Shown here one piece after another: positions 55,435 to 63,948 of a DNA stretch of 64,000 nt. Source of the DNA: Flammeovirgaceae bacterium UBA5585 (lineage in GTDB: Bacteria > Bacteroidota > Bacteroidia > Cytophagales > Cyclobacteriaceae); the NCBI GenBank assembly GCA_002425185.1, contig DILT01000016.1, positions 186,001 to 250,000 on the forward strand, written 5' to 3'. Under the pieces are notes generated by a model. That model did no database searches. It had not been told where the DNA came from and saw nothing but the letters and a program-made list of their open reading frames with translations. The position numbers and the translations under genes are program-made. The stretch's first letter is position 1. Each line of letters starts with the position of its first letter.

Positions 55435-56172
55435 TTATAAAACCTTAGCTTCGTTCTTTAATAAGTTTACCAACTCCTGCACATTATCGGCCGCAATCAT
55501 TTTAACGGAACCTTTTGCCGGTGGTAATTCAAACTTCTGCAGCTTCACACCACTGTCAACGGTTGAAGGCTCAACTACTTTCAGCGGTTTGGTGCGTGCC
55601 GACATAATGCCACGCATATTTGGAATCTTCCATTCAGCAATCGGTTCCTGGCAGCCTGCTACAAACGGTAAATTAACTTCCAGGTATTCCTTACCACCTT
55701 CAATCTCACGGGCAAGCTTAGCGGTGCTGCCCTCAATATCCAGTTTCATTACAGGAGAAATGGAGGGTATGCCGAGCAGTTCTCCAACAATACCGTGTAC
55801 TGCACCACTGTTGTAATCAATAGACTCCCGGCCCATCAAAATCAAATCATAACCACCCGCCTTTGCCTGTTCAGCAATTTGAGTGGCTACAAAAAAAGAA
55901 TCAGTTGGTTCTGCGTTTACGCGAATAGCATCATCTGCCCCAATAGCCAATGCTTTGCGAATGGTTGGTTCCGTGTCAACCAAACCAACATTTATCACGG
56001 TGATGGTTGCACCTGAATTTTCTTTTAATTCAACGGCACGGGCCAGCGCATAATCGTCATATGGGCCAATAATAAACTGCACACCATTTGTATCGAATTT
56101 GGTGTTGTTGTCAATAAAATTGATTTTAGAAGTAGTGTCGGGAACGTGCGAAATACAAACCAGGATCTTCAT
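55435..56172 (-). CDS. etfB: Electron transfer flavoprotein, beta subunit
   Basis: 245 residues. EtfB features: KILVCISHVPDTTSKINF at the start, GPYDDYALARAVELKE, and LILMGRESIDYNSGAVHGIV. Partner of EtfA, binding AMP. First gene of a long minus-strand row; divergent from the TPR gene with 98 bases between. Confidence 0.97.
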   Translation of the reverse strand: MKILVCISHVPDTTSKINFIDNNTKFDTNGVQFIIGPYDDYALARAVELKENSGATITVINVGLVDTEPTIRKALAIGADDAIRVNAEPTDSFFVATQIAEQAKAGGYDLILMGRESIDYNSGAVHGIVGELLGIPSISPVMKLDIEGSTAKLAREIEGGKEYLEVNLPFVAGCQEPIAEWKIPNMRGIMSARTKPLKVVEPSTVDSGVKLQKFELPPAKGSVKMIAADNVQELVNLLKNEAKVL

Positions 56173-56270
56173 CGTGCTGCCTCAAAAATTTAACGGTACA
56201 AAAATTCTTAAACGGGCCTCAAGATAAAGCATAAAATCTGAAATTTGGAAGGCCAAAAACTCAAAATAAA

Positions 56271-56588
56271 ATGAATTTGACGCGAATAGAGCAACTTTTG
56301 AAGTTTCTGGAAGAAGATCCAAACGATGTCTTTTCGCTTTATGCCCTGGCGCTTGAGTACAAGAAAAGCAATCCGGCAGCGGCAGGGAAGTTATTCAACC
56401 AACTTTTAACCCATCATCCTGAGTACCTCCCCACCTATTACCAGGCTGCAATGATGATGGAAGAATCCGGAAACACAATTGAAGCCCTTCAACTTTACCA
56501 ACAAGGAATTGAATTGGCCAGAAAGATGAACGACACAGCTACCTTAAAAGAACTTCAAGCTGCTTATAATTTGTTGGCTGATGACTAA
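56271..56588 (+). CDS. Small tetratricopeptide-repeat protein
   Basis: 105 residues, cytoplasmic. Two TPR units are visible: NDVFSLYALALEYKKSNPAA with GKLFNQLLTHHPEYLPTYYQ, and AAMMMEESGNTIEALQLYQQ with GIELARKM. Probably a protein-contact module; the partner is unknown. It ends 19 bases from the end of the convergent dnaB gene. Confidence 0.85.
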   Translation: MNLTRIEQLLKFLEEDPNDVFSLYALALEYKKSNPAAAGKLFNQLLTHHPEYLPTYYQAAMMMEESGNTIEALQLYQQGIELARKMNDTATLKELQAAYNLLADD

Positions 56589-56607
56589 ATAACCACCTTC
56601 AAAAAAA

Positions 56608-58149
56608 TCAGAACGGCATATCCTCTTCGTTGCCCGAAACAGGCGGCTCGTCTTCTGGCTTGATTTGATTAATACGGCTTTCCCGCGTAATCATACCGCT
56701 AAATGGATTTTCATGTGGTGTAGGTGAATCGAAATCAGCAAACTTGGTGTACTTGCCAATAAACTTAAGCTTGGCGGTACCCGTTTGACCGTTACGATGC
56801 TTGGCAATAATCACTTCGCCCATTCCTTGTGTAGGCATACCTTCCTCATCTACCGTGATCTTATAGTACTCAGGGCGATAGAGGAATATCACCATGTCGG
56901 CATCTTGTTCGATAGAACCTGATTCACGCAAGTCGGAGAGTTGTGGACGCTTGTCACCACCCCGGGTTTCCACTCCACGACTTAATTGCGAGAGTGCAAG
57001 TACGGGCACATTGAGTTCCTTGGCAATACCTTTTAATGCGCGCGAAATAGAGGCAATCTCCTGTTCGCGGTTACCACCTGCATCACCCCGCATAAGTTGC
57101 AGATAATCTACAATGATCAATTGTATACCATGCTCAGCCTTAAGTCTTCGTGATTTGGCCCGCAACTCCAATATCGATAATGCAGGAGTATCGTCAATAA
57201 AAATAGGAGCCGATGACAAGCGATTGGTTTTATGAACCAATTGTGCCCATTCAAATTCAGCCAATTGACCTTTGCGGATTTTCTCGCCTTCCAATTCAGC
57301 TTCAGCGGAAATCATCCTGTTCACCAATTGAACAGAAGCCATCTCCAACGAAAAAATGGCTACCGGCCGTTTGAAGTCAACAGCAGCATTACGCATAGCC
57401 GAAACAACAAATGCGGTTTTACCCATACCGGGCCGTGCTGCAATAATTACCAGATCAGAATTTTGCCAGCCGGAAGTCATTCTATCTAATGCAGTGAATC
57501 CTGAAGGCACACCGGTTAGTCCGTCTTTATGTTCCTTTAGCTTTTGAAGTTCCTGGATGGCTCTGTACATCAGGTTCTTCATGTTATCGTAATTCTTCCT
57601 AAGGTTGGAATCCGATATTTCAAAAATGGATTGCTCGGTTTTATCTAACAGCTCAAATACATCGGTGGTGTCTTCATAGGCATCATGATGGATTTGCGAG
57701 GCGATTTGAATCAAGTCGCGCTTAATCGCTAACTCAATTACAACACGAGCATGGTATTCAATATTGGCCGCTGAACTTACTTTAGAGGTTAACTCAGCAA
57801 TGTAGTAAGCACCGCCTACCAATTCGATCTTTGCGTTTTTGCGCAGCTGGTTTACTACCGTACGCATGTCCACCGGTTCTGATCCTTTGAAAAGATCAAT
57901 GATGGCCCGGTAAATTTCCTGGTGTGCCTCCGAATAAAAGTGCTCAGGTTTTAAAAACTCAACAACTGCGTTAAGCGCACCCTTTTCTAACATGAGCGCG
58001 CCTAACACAGCCTCTTCCAGATCAAGCGCCTGTGGGGGAAGTTTTCCCAGGCTTTCGGAGATATCGCGCACCAAAAGTTTACCTCCTTTACCGGACGGCA
58101 TCATGGTCTTACTTCCTGTCCGCATTGGCGTTGATCGGCTTTGCTCCAT
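56608..58149 (-). CDS. dnaB: Replicative DNA helicase DnaB
   Basis: 513 residues. DnaB N-terminal domain at about 35-140 (PPQALDLEEAVLGALMLEKG), linker, then the RecA-like domain with Walker A AARPGMGKTAF (about 235-245), IIVDYLQLMRGD (Walker B), LSQLSRGVETRGGDKRPQLS and SGSIEQDADMVIFLYR. No intein. The hexameric enzyme unwinds DNA at the replication fork. An exact TAnnTTTG box stands about 40 bases upstream. Confidence 0.98.
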   Translation of the reverse strand: MEQSRSTPMRTGSKTMMPSGKGGKLLVRDISESLGKLPPQALDLEEAVLGALMLEKGALNAVVEFLKPEHFYSEAHQEIYRAIIDLFKGSEPVDMRTVVNQLRKNAKIELVGGAYYIAELTSKVSSAANIEYHARVVIELAIKRDLIQIASQIHHDAYEDTTDVFELLDKTEQSIFEISDSNLRKNYDNMKNLMYRAIQELQKLKEHKDGLTGVPSGFTALDRMTSGWQNSDLVIIAARPGMGKTAFVVSAMRNAAVDFKRPVAIFSLEMASVQLVNRMISAEAELEGEKIRKGQLAEFEWAQLVHKTNRLSSAPIFIDDTPALSILELRAKSRRLKAEHGIQLIIVDYLQLMRGDAGGNREQEIASISRALKGIAKELNVPVLALSQLSRGVETRGGDKRPQLSDLRESGSIEQDADMVIFLYRPEYYKITVDEEGMPTQGMGEVIIAKHRNGQTGTAKLKFIGKYTKFADFDSPTPHENPFSGMITRESRINQIKPEDEPPVSGNEEDMPF

Positions 58150-58187
58150 ACTGTGGTTGTTGGACGTGTTGCTTTTTTACAAGGTGA

Positions 58188-58195
58188 CAAACGTA
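58188..58195 (-). promoter_or_regulatory. Candidate -7 box of dnaB
   Basis: The minus strand reads TACGTTTG, an exact TAnnTTTG match, 38 bases before the start codon. No TTG at the 19-base distance, so the -33 part is weak. The remainder of the 183-base gap 58150-58332 shows no other element. Confidence 0.4.
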
Positions 58196-58332
58196 AGCAA
58201 ACACGCTATCCGTTTAATAACATTCGTTCAATACAAAAAAATGATGATTACACACTCTCATTAACAAGTTGTGCACATATAAAAATTCAAAACGCATTCA
58301 AGTATAAACCCGAACCACTGACAAGCCGTGAC

Positions 58333-59028
58333 ATGGCTTTACTAAAACAGGCTTTTTCAAAACAACTATTTCCGTTACTTTCGCGTGAACCGATTATCGC
58401 ATCAGGCATGAGCATTAAACCCGAGACAATACTTGAACAATCCCTTGATAAGCAGCGCATTGTTATAACCGGAAGCCGGGGAAGAACATCCTTAACCGCT
58501 ATACTCATCCATGTACTCAACTACTATAAGCGCTCCTTTGATTACGTATTAAGTACCCCTGTTCATGGCATCCGCGAAACCTCCCGGATTTCCAGTGCGC
58601 CCATCATTATTATCGAGGGTGATGAAAGTACCATGCTGAGCTACAAGCATCATATTGGTCTGATCAGCAATATTATATGGACAAAAACCGATGAGTTTCC
58701 ATCCGAAGAGGACTATGTTAAGCTGTTTGATATCTTTGCCGATAACCTGCCAAAAGCCGGGCTGCTTTTTTACTGCGAAAATGACCCCATAGCCTTTGTG
58801 GTAGGCGCCAAACCACGAACCGATGTTTTGAGTACCGGGTACAAAATACATCCACATACTTCCGAGGCGGGAAAACACTTTCTCACAACTGCCGGAAAAG
58901 AAAAAATTCCAGTGAATATTTACGGAAGCGTAAACTTTCAGAATATCAGCGGAGCTAAAGAGCTTCTCAAACGTATTGGTGTTACTGCCGATCAGTTTTA
59001 CCAGGCCATTTCCACTTTTCCATTATAA
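58333..59028 (+). CDS. Minimal Mur-ligase-like protein (central domain only), probably inactive
   Basis: 231 residues from the ATG at 58333; the frame is open back to 58141, but that part overlaps dnaB and is unlike any Mur protein. The sequence resembles the ATP-binding central domain of MurC/Mpl: IVITGSRGRTSLTAILIHVL, IIIIEGDESTMLSYKHHIGL, ISNIIWTKTDEFPSEEDYVK and VNIYGSVNFQNISGAKELL. The N-terminal UDP-binding domain and the C-terminal domain are missing, where full Mur ligases have about 450 residues. The P-loop lysine (GKTT) is arginine here (GRTS). Role unknown; a regulatory or scaffolding part in wall synthesis or recycling is possible. Confidence 0.72.
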   Translation: MALLKQAFSKQLFPLLSREPIIASGMSIKPETILEQSLDKQRIVITGSRGRTSLTAILIHVLNYYKRSFDYVLSTPVHGIRETSRISSAPIIIIEGDESTMLSYKHHIGLISNIIWTKTDEFPSEEDYVKLFDIFADNLPKAGLLFYCENDPIAFVVGAKPRTDVLSTGYKIHPHTSEAGKHFLTTAGKEKIPVNIYGSVNFQNISGAKELLKRIGVTADQFYQAISTFPL

Positions 59029-59066
59029 ACGCGTCAGGTTTTAATACACCCTGATTTAATCCAACT

Positions 59067-59873
59067 ATGCAACTTAACCTCCGCAACCCGCTGTGTGTCT
59101 TCGATCTTGAAACCACGGGCACCAACATATCTACAGATCGTATTATTGAAATCGCGGTTATAAAAGTTATGCCCAATGGTGAAATTCAAAAAAAAGCAGA
59201 GGTACTTAACCCTACCATTCCCATACCGGCTGAATCGACACGGTTTCATGGACTAACCGATGACGATGTAAAGGATAAGCCCACCTTTAAAGATGTGGCT
59301 AAAGATTACGCCAAATTTTTTGAGGGGGCTGATCTGGCCGGATTTAATGTGCTCAAGTTTGATATTCCTATTCTGGTAGAAGAATTTCTGAGGGCCGGGG
59401 TTGAATTCGATTACAACCGGAAAAAAATAATTGATGCCCAGCGCATCTTTCACTTCATGGAAAAGCGTACGCTTTCAGCAGCTTATAAATTTTACTTGAA
59501 TAAGGAACTACAGGAATCGCATACGGCAGAAGCCGACACACAAGCCACACTGGATGTACTGCTGGCACAAATTGAAAAATATGATGGCCAACCGGTTATC
59601 GATGGACTGGGCAAGACCATTGGTGAAATAAAAAACGATATGGAGTCGCTGGCCAAACTTACCGGCTCAGGCCTGGTTGATTTGGCCGGGCGCATGATTA
59701 AAAATGAAAAAGGTGAAGAAGTATTCAATTTCGGGAAACACAAAAACAAGAAGGTAGTGGACATTCTTAAGCAAGAGCCCTCCTACTACGACTGGATGAT
59801 GAATGGAGATTTTCCGCTCGACACAAAACGAAAACTCACCGAGATCAAGCTGCGGGCGTTTAAGAATAAGTAA
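59067..59873 (+). CDS. DnaQ-like 3'-5' exonuclease (DEDDh)
   Basis: 268 residues. The exonuclease domain covers residues 1-175: FDLETTGTN (Asp and Glu metal ligands), AGFNVLKFDIPIL, and SHTAEADTQATLDVLL with the His and last Asp. A short C-terminal part (FNFGKHKNKKVVDILKQEPS) of about 60 residues follows, which is found in related exonucleases and resembles DUF3820. Could act in proofreading or repair; polymerase III epsilon proper is not implied. 38 bases after the Mur-like gene. Confidence 0.93.
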   Translation: MQLNLRNPLCVFDLETTGTNISTDRIIEIAVIKVMPNGEIQKKAEVLNPTIPIPAESTRFHGLTDDDVKDKPTFKDVAKDYAKFFEGADLAGFNVLKFDIPILVEEFLRAGVEFDYNRKKIIDAQRIFHFMEKRTLSAAYKFYLNKELQESHTAEADTQATLDVLLAQIEKYDGQPVIDGLGKTIGEIKNDMESLAKLTGSGLVDLAGRMIKNEKGEEVFNFGKHKNKKVVDILKQEPSYYDWMMNGDFPLDTKRKLTEIKLRAFKNK

Positions 59874-59907
59874 ACCAATCTTTTTGCTGAACAGCATTCC
59901 TACGCTT

Positions 59908-61050
59908 GTGAATTACCCGAGAATTGCCGTAAAAATTATTTTTTTCCTGAATGGCTTTGTTCATGCCAACCTGTACTCACGTTTGCCCCGTGTGCAGGAA
60001 CAATTCTCCATTGATAACGGCACATTAGGATTTGTCCTGCTCGCCTCCTCCATTGGCGCTATTGGCGCCATGCCGTTTACCGGCTGGTTTATTATCCGGT
60101 TCGGAAGCCGAAGGATCACCTTGTTTTCAGTTTTCTTTTACTGCCTGCTTGTGCCGTTTGTTCCATGGACTTTTAACCTTGCCGGCCTGATGATGCTGTT
60201 CTTTCTAATGGGCGTTTCGGCTGGTATGCTCGATGTATCGATGAATGCCCAGGCGGTGATGGTCGAAAAGCAACTCGGTAAACCCATAATGACTTCCTTT
60301 CATGCCTTGTTTAGTATCGGTATGATGCTTGGCGCTGGCATGGGCTCGTTGTTTTCCTCACTGAATACACCGCTGTTCACTCATCTCGGCACAATCACTC
60401 TTGTCAGCGTAATCATATCCTTTTTCATGCGGTATTATCTTATCCATGACAAGCCGACTACCAAGCAGGAAGGCCCAGCGTTTCGTCTGCCCAATGTTGC
60501 CATGGTCAGCATTGGCATTATTGCCTTTTGCAGCATGTTGGGCGAAGGTGCCATGGCTGACTGGAGCACCATTTACCTTGAAAAAGTTTCACAGGCCGAT
60601 GCCTCATTGGCACCCCTTGGCCTTGCGGCTTTTGCTTTGGCCATGACCATCGGTCGCCTGGCCGGTGATAAAGCACGGTTTCGACTGGGTGACCAACGCC
60701 TAATCCTCATCTGTGGTATAATCGCATCGGCAGGCCTCAGTATCTCCATCTTTCTCCAAAATCCTTACATGGTCATCACCGGTTTCTTCCTGGTGGGTAT
60801 TGGTCTGTCTGTAGTTGTACCAATTGCCTACAGCCTTGCCGGTAACGCACCTGATCTTCCGCCCGGTGTTGGGTTAGCCATGGTTACCACTGTAGGGTAT
60901 TCAGGCTTTTTGGTAGGGCCACCCATTATTGGTTTCATTGCCGACTGGCAAACCTTGCGGGTGGCATTCATCTTCGTTTTATTACTCTTTTTTGCCATGA
61001 TTATTTTAAGTGGCAGCGCCAAGCGGAAATCAGTTAAGCACCCTGATTGA
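59908..61050 (+). CDS. MFS transporter
   Basis: 380 residues from a GTG at 59908 (then NYPRIAVKIIFFLNGF). The frame is open from 59803, but an ATG there would overlap the exonuclease gene and add a soluble stretch. About 12 membrane segments. The motif HANLYSRLPRVQEQFSID near 15 and RFGSRRITLFS near 68 fit MFS carriers of the YbjJ/FucP kind. Substrate unknown. The exact start is unsure: TTG codons nearby are alternatives. Confidence 0.82.
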   Translation: MNYPRIAVKIIFFLNGFVHANLYSRLPRVQEQFSIDNGTLGFVLLASSIGAIGAMPFTGWFIIRFGSRRITLFSVFFYCLLVPFVPWTFNLAGLMMLFFLMGVSAGMLDVSMNAQAVMVEKQLGKPIMTSFHALFSIGMMLGAGMGSLFSSLNTPLFTHLGTITLVSVIISFFMRYYLIHDKPTTKQEGPAFRLPNVAMVSIGIIAFCSMLGEGAMADWSTIYLEKVSQADASLAPLGLAAFALAMTIGRLAGDKARFRLGDQRLILICGIIASAGLSISIFLQNPYMVITGFFLVGIGLSVVVPIAYSLAGNAPDLPPGVGLAMVTTVGYSGFLVGPPIIGFIADWQTLRVAFIFVLLLFFAMIILSGSAKRKSVKHPD

Positions 61051-61194
61051 GTTTGACCCGGTACTTATTGGTCGTTCCTTAACTTCCACTAAATAATTCT
61101 TGTGGCATCAATAATGATAAGTTGAATTTTCCGTTAAGCGCATGAGTGAGCCTTATACGCATTATCACTAAGATCTCTCAACAAACTAGTTGAT

Positions 61195-61767
61195 ATGAAA
61201 CTATCTGTAAGTATACTCTTGCTGTGCATGGCCTTAAAATCACTTGCACAAATGAGCGAGGATAAAAAAGGTTATATCGGAATTACCACAGGGCTTGCGT
61301 TTCCATCAAAAGATCTTACCTATGAAACAGATAGCGGAACCGGATTGAATGTTAACCTGCTAAACTTTGGGTATCCTGTTTGGAAAAATATTGGATTCTG
61401 TGCCTCTTTGTTAGGCGGTGCACATTTAAGTAAAACATTACGCGAGGATGCCCTTTCTGTTTATGGTGCACTTTTAGCTGGCCCCATGTTTTCAGCCAAT
61501 CTTTCTCAAAAATCCATGTTGCATTTAAGAACCATGGTAGGCAGCGCATTTTCAATGTTTGATTATGCAAACATTTCGGGGCGCTCAGCAAGAGAAGGCT
61601 GGTCGTATGGCTATTCGGTTGGATTTTTATACCGGTTCAACCATTCCAAAAACTGGTGCTTTATGTTCAATGCCGATTACTTTTCGGCAAAGTCATCAGT
61701 TTACAATTACCTGGGGGAAATAGCAGCGATCAATGTTAATGCTGGCATTGGCTTCAGATTAAAATAG
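61195..61767 (+). CDS. Small outer membrane beta-barrel protein
   Basis: 190 residues. Signal peptide 1-19 ends in LKSLAQ. The rest has alternating strands such as GYIGITTGLAFPSKDL, NIGFCASLLGGAHLSK and FMFNADYFSAKSS, and ends in AINVNAGIGFRLK, typical of an 8-stranded barrel. No named family recognised. Single gene; 144 bases upstream show no clear promoter. Confidence 0.72.
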   Translation: MKLSVSILLLCMALKSLAQMSEDKKGYIGITTGLAFPSKDLTYETDSGTGLNVNLLNFGYPVWKNIGFCASLLGGAHLSKTLREDALSVYGALLAGPMFSANLSQKSMLHLRTMVGSAFSMFDYANISGRSAREGWSYGYSVGFLYRFNHSKNWCFMFNADYFSAKSSVYNYLGEIAAINVNAGIGFRLK

Positions 61768-61841
61768 GTTGAAAATTATTCTGCCGCTATCTTGAAAATT
61801 CTCGCCAACATTTGCGTTACCTTTGTGCGCTGGCTGTTCAC

Positions 61842-62066
61842 ATGATCAGAAAATTAAATATCATTCTTCTTTCACTTTGCCTGTTGGCATGGTCTGTCAT
61901 TACCCCCGTTCAGGCCGGTCAGGGTAAACAAGGCTTCAAAGCTGCATCCGGCAAGGTGGTTTTCCAGAACCTTACCACTGCCTCCACTTCTTCAGATACT
62001 GCGGTAAAAAAATCACCGACTCTGCACTTAGAGCCTCAACAAATTTCTGCCTTACACGATCACTAA
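61842..62066 (+). CDS. Small exported protein of unknown function
   Basis: 74 residues from the ATG at 61842 (a TTG at 61812 would add 10). A signal peptide at 1-25 reads KLNIILLSLCLLAWSVITPV then QAG. The mature part is about 50 residues, rich in Ser/Thr/Lys with no Cys. It could be a real small secreted protein or a chance frame; the intact signal peptide favours a gene. Confidence 0.5.
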   Translation: MIRKLNIILLSLCLLAWSVITPVQAGQGKQGFKAASGKVVFQNLTTASTSSDTAVKKSPTLHLEPQQISALHDH

Positions 62067-62153
62067 TTTCTTCAGTTCAATTCGTCTTATCACAGTACGG
62101 ATTTATTTACCGGCACCCCATTTTTAATACACTCTCGGCCCAGGCGCCTTAAT

Positions 62154-62222
62154 TTTTCAGAAGTACATGCTCCCCGCACCTGTCGGGTAGAGCCCATTTT
62201 CTCTTTTTAAAACTTCTGAAAA
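62154..62222 (+). promoter_or_regulatory. Structured leader RNA before the NSS transporter genes
   Basis: TTTTCAGAAGT (62154-62164) pairs fully with ACTTCTGAAAA (62212-62222), 11 bp, and AATT flanks add more with one bulge. Inside sits GCTC-CCCG (62169-62176), a 7-base loop, then CGGG-TA-GAGC (62184-62193). GGG-TAGAG-CCC (62185-62195) could pair instead. The 3' arm ends 11 bases before the ATG of the 31-residue gene. I do not recognise it as a known riboswitch. The rest of 62067-62233 shows nothing else clear. Confidence 0.55.
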
Positions 62223-62233
62223 TTATTTTTCTC

Positions 62234-62329
62234 ATGAAAAACGTAATCGAATTTATTATTCGCTATTGGTTTCCGCTTATCATGTTAATCATGTTTTGTG
62301 GGCTAATGATAGCCGTTGCAAATTTTTAA
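62234..62329 (+). CDS. 31-residue membrane peptide, probable small subunit of the NSS transporter
   Basis: I read MKNVIEFIIRYWFPLIMLIM and then a further 11 residues to TAA. One hydrophobic helix (about 13-29). It lies 29 bases before the NSS transporter gene in the same direction. Small one-helix proteins of this kind (MetS/MaAIMP small subunit) accompany bacterial NSS methionine and alanine importers. Too short for confident similarity by eye. Confidence 0.62.
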   Translation: MKNVIEFIIRYWFPLIMLIMFCGLMIAVANF

Positions 62330-62358
62330 TAACCATTACCTGAAAACAATTTACAGCG

Positions 62359-63948
62359 ATGTCACTATCCACCACTGAAAGCCGGGGCCAGTGGGGCTCC
62401 CGTTTTGGTTTCATCATGTCGGCCGCAGGTTCGGCCATTGGCCTGGGCAATATCTGGCGCTTCCCCTACCTTACCGGGGAGCACGGAGGTGGCGCCTTTG
62501 TGTTTGTATACCTGATCATCGTGCTGCTGATTGGTGTACCCTTATTATTTACCGAGATAGGACTGGGCAGACTCACCCGCAAAAGCACCATCGGTGCCTT
62601 TCGCGACACGGGAGCAGGCCCGGTGTGGTTGGGTCTTGGAGCCATTCTCGCACTGTTAGTCAGTTTTTTTGTGCTATCTTACTACAGTGTGATTGCCGGG
62701 TGGACCATCGGCTATGTATTTAAATCGCTTAGCGGTTCAACCTCTTCCTTTGCCTCTTTCGCAGCCAATCCGTTTTACACCATTCCCTTGTTGGGTGTGG
62801 TAATTGCCATCACCATATCCATTGTACTTGGTGGTATTTCCGGAGGAATTGAAAAGGCTACAAAGGTGCTTATGCCGGCCCTGCTCATTCTTATTCTTGT
62901 TGTCGCGTTACGAAGTGTAACGCTCGATGGCGCTTGGCAGGGTGTGGTCTTCTACCTAACACCCGACTTTTCAAAAATCACGGCCAACACCATTTTGGCA
63001 GCATTAGGCCAGGCATTCTTTTCACTAAGTATTGGCTGGGGCATTATGATAACCTATGGTTCGTATCTCTCCAAACAAACGAACATTGTAAGTAGTGCTG
63101 TTTGGGTTGGACTTATGGATACCTCCGTGGCGTTACTTTCAGGTTTGATGATCTTCCCGGCTGTATTTGCGTTTGGCAAATCACCTGAAGCGGGTCCAAC
63201 ACTTGTTTTTCAGATTTTGCCCGAAGTGTTCCGTGCCATGCCCGGTGGGGCGATTGTAGGTGCGGTGTTTTTCCTGATCCTTATGGTAGCTGCCATTACC
63301 TCCACCATCTCCATGCTTGAGGTGCCTGCCTCCTACTTCATTGATGAGAAAAAATGGAAACGGAAAAAGGCTTCTATACTCATTGGTATTCTGGCTTTCC
63401 TTGTTGGTATTCCTGCGGCCCTTTCATCAGGCGGATCAACCTACTTCTCCAACATGACACTGCGCGGGTTGGATGTGAATGCCGTGGCAACAAGAGTAGA
63501 ACCCGTGAACGGTGATTATCATGTTGTCATTACAGGCGCTGTAAAACAAGAAAATGTTAAGCAATGGGAAACAGAACTTAAAGATGAGGCCAATAGCGAA
63601 TTCATTAAATTGGAAACAGATAACGATCACCTCGCCTTTGTTTTTCGATCGGAAAATTTCGCTAACGCTTTTGCAGACAAGATCGGCAACCTGAATCGCG
63701 GCTTCCTTTCCATACTTGATTATTACTTCGGAACGTTCTTTATCATCGTAGTGGCTTTTGTTACGTGCATCTATGCAGGATGGAAACTAAACGTAAGGCA
63801 GTTGGTACATGAACTTGGAGAAGGATCACCGGCTTTCCGGTCGTCTGTGTGGGCACAGCAAGCTTACGTATTTTTCATTCGCTTTGTGTGTCCGCTCCTC
63901 ATCCTCGCGGTATTGCTTAATATGATGGGTGTATTCAGTTTCGGCTAA
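62359..63948 (+). CDS. Neurotransmitter:sodium symporter (NSS) family transporter with periplasmic insertion
   Basis: 529 residues. TM1 has AAGSAIGLGNIWRFPY, the sodium and substrate site of the LeuT group; TM6 has FFSLSIGWGIMITYGSYL, and TM8 AAITSTISMLEVPASYFIDE. Between TM9 (ILIGILAFLVGIPAALS) and TM10 (GFLSILDYYFGTFFIIVVAF) there is an extra soluble part at about 359-446, with HVVITGAVKQENVKQWETEL and HLAFVFRSENFANAFADKIG, that looks like an alpha/beta fold. By the NSS topology it faces the periplasm. Sodium-coupled amino acid uptake is expected; the exact amino acid is not known. The stop is followed by 52 bases to the window end. Confidence 0.92.
   Translation: MSLSTTESRGQWGSRFGFIMSAAGSAIGLGNIWRFPYLTGEHGGGAFVFVYLIIVLLIGVPLLFTEIGLGRLTRKSTIGAFRDTGAGPVWLGLGAILALLVSFFVLSYYSVIAGWTIGYVFKSLSGSTSSFASFAANPFYTIPLLGVVIAITISIVLGGISGGIEKATKVLMPALLILILVVALRSVTLDGAWQGVVFYLTPDFSKITANTILAALGQAFFSLSIGWGIMITYGSYLSKQTNIVSSAVWVGLMDTSVALLSGLMIFPAVFAFGKSPEAGPTLVFQILPEVFRAMPGGAIVGAVFFLILMVAAITSTISMLEVPASYFIDEKKWKRKKASILIGILAFLVGIPAALSSGGSTYFSNMTLRGLDVNAVATRVEPVNGDYHVVITGAVKQENVKQWETELKDEANSEFIKLETDNDHLAFVFRSENFANAFADKIGNLNRGFLSILDYYFGTFFIIVVAFVTCIYAGWKLNVRQLVHELGEGSPAFRSSVWAQQAYVFFIRFVCPLLILAVLLNMMGVFSFG

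Noticed and set aside
58141..58332. 64-residue extension of the Mur-like protein
   Set aside because: It overlaps the dnaB start and the dnaB promoter region and has no similarity to the N-terminal domain of Mur ligases.
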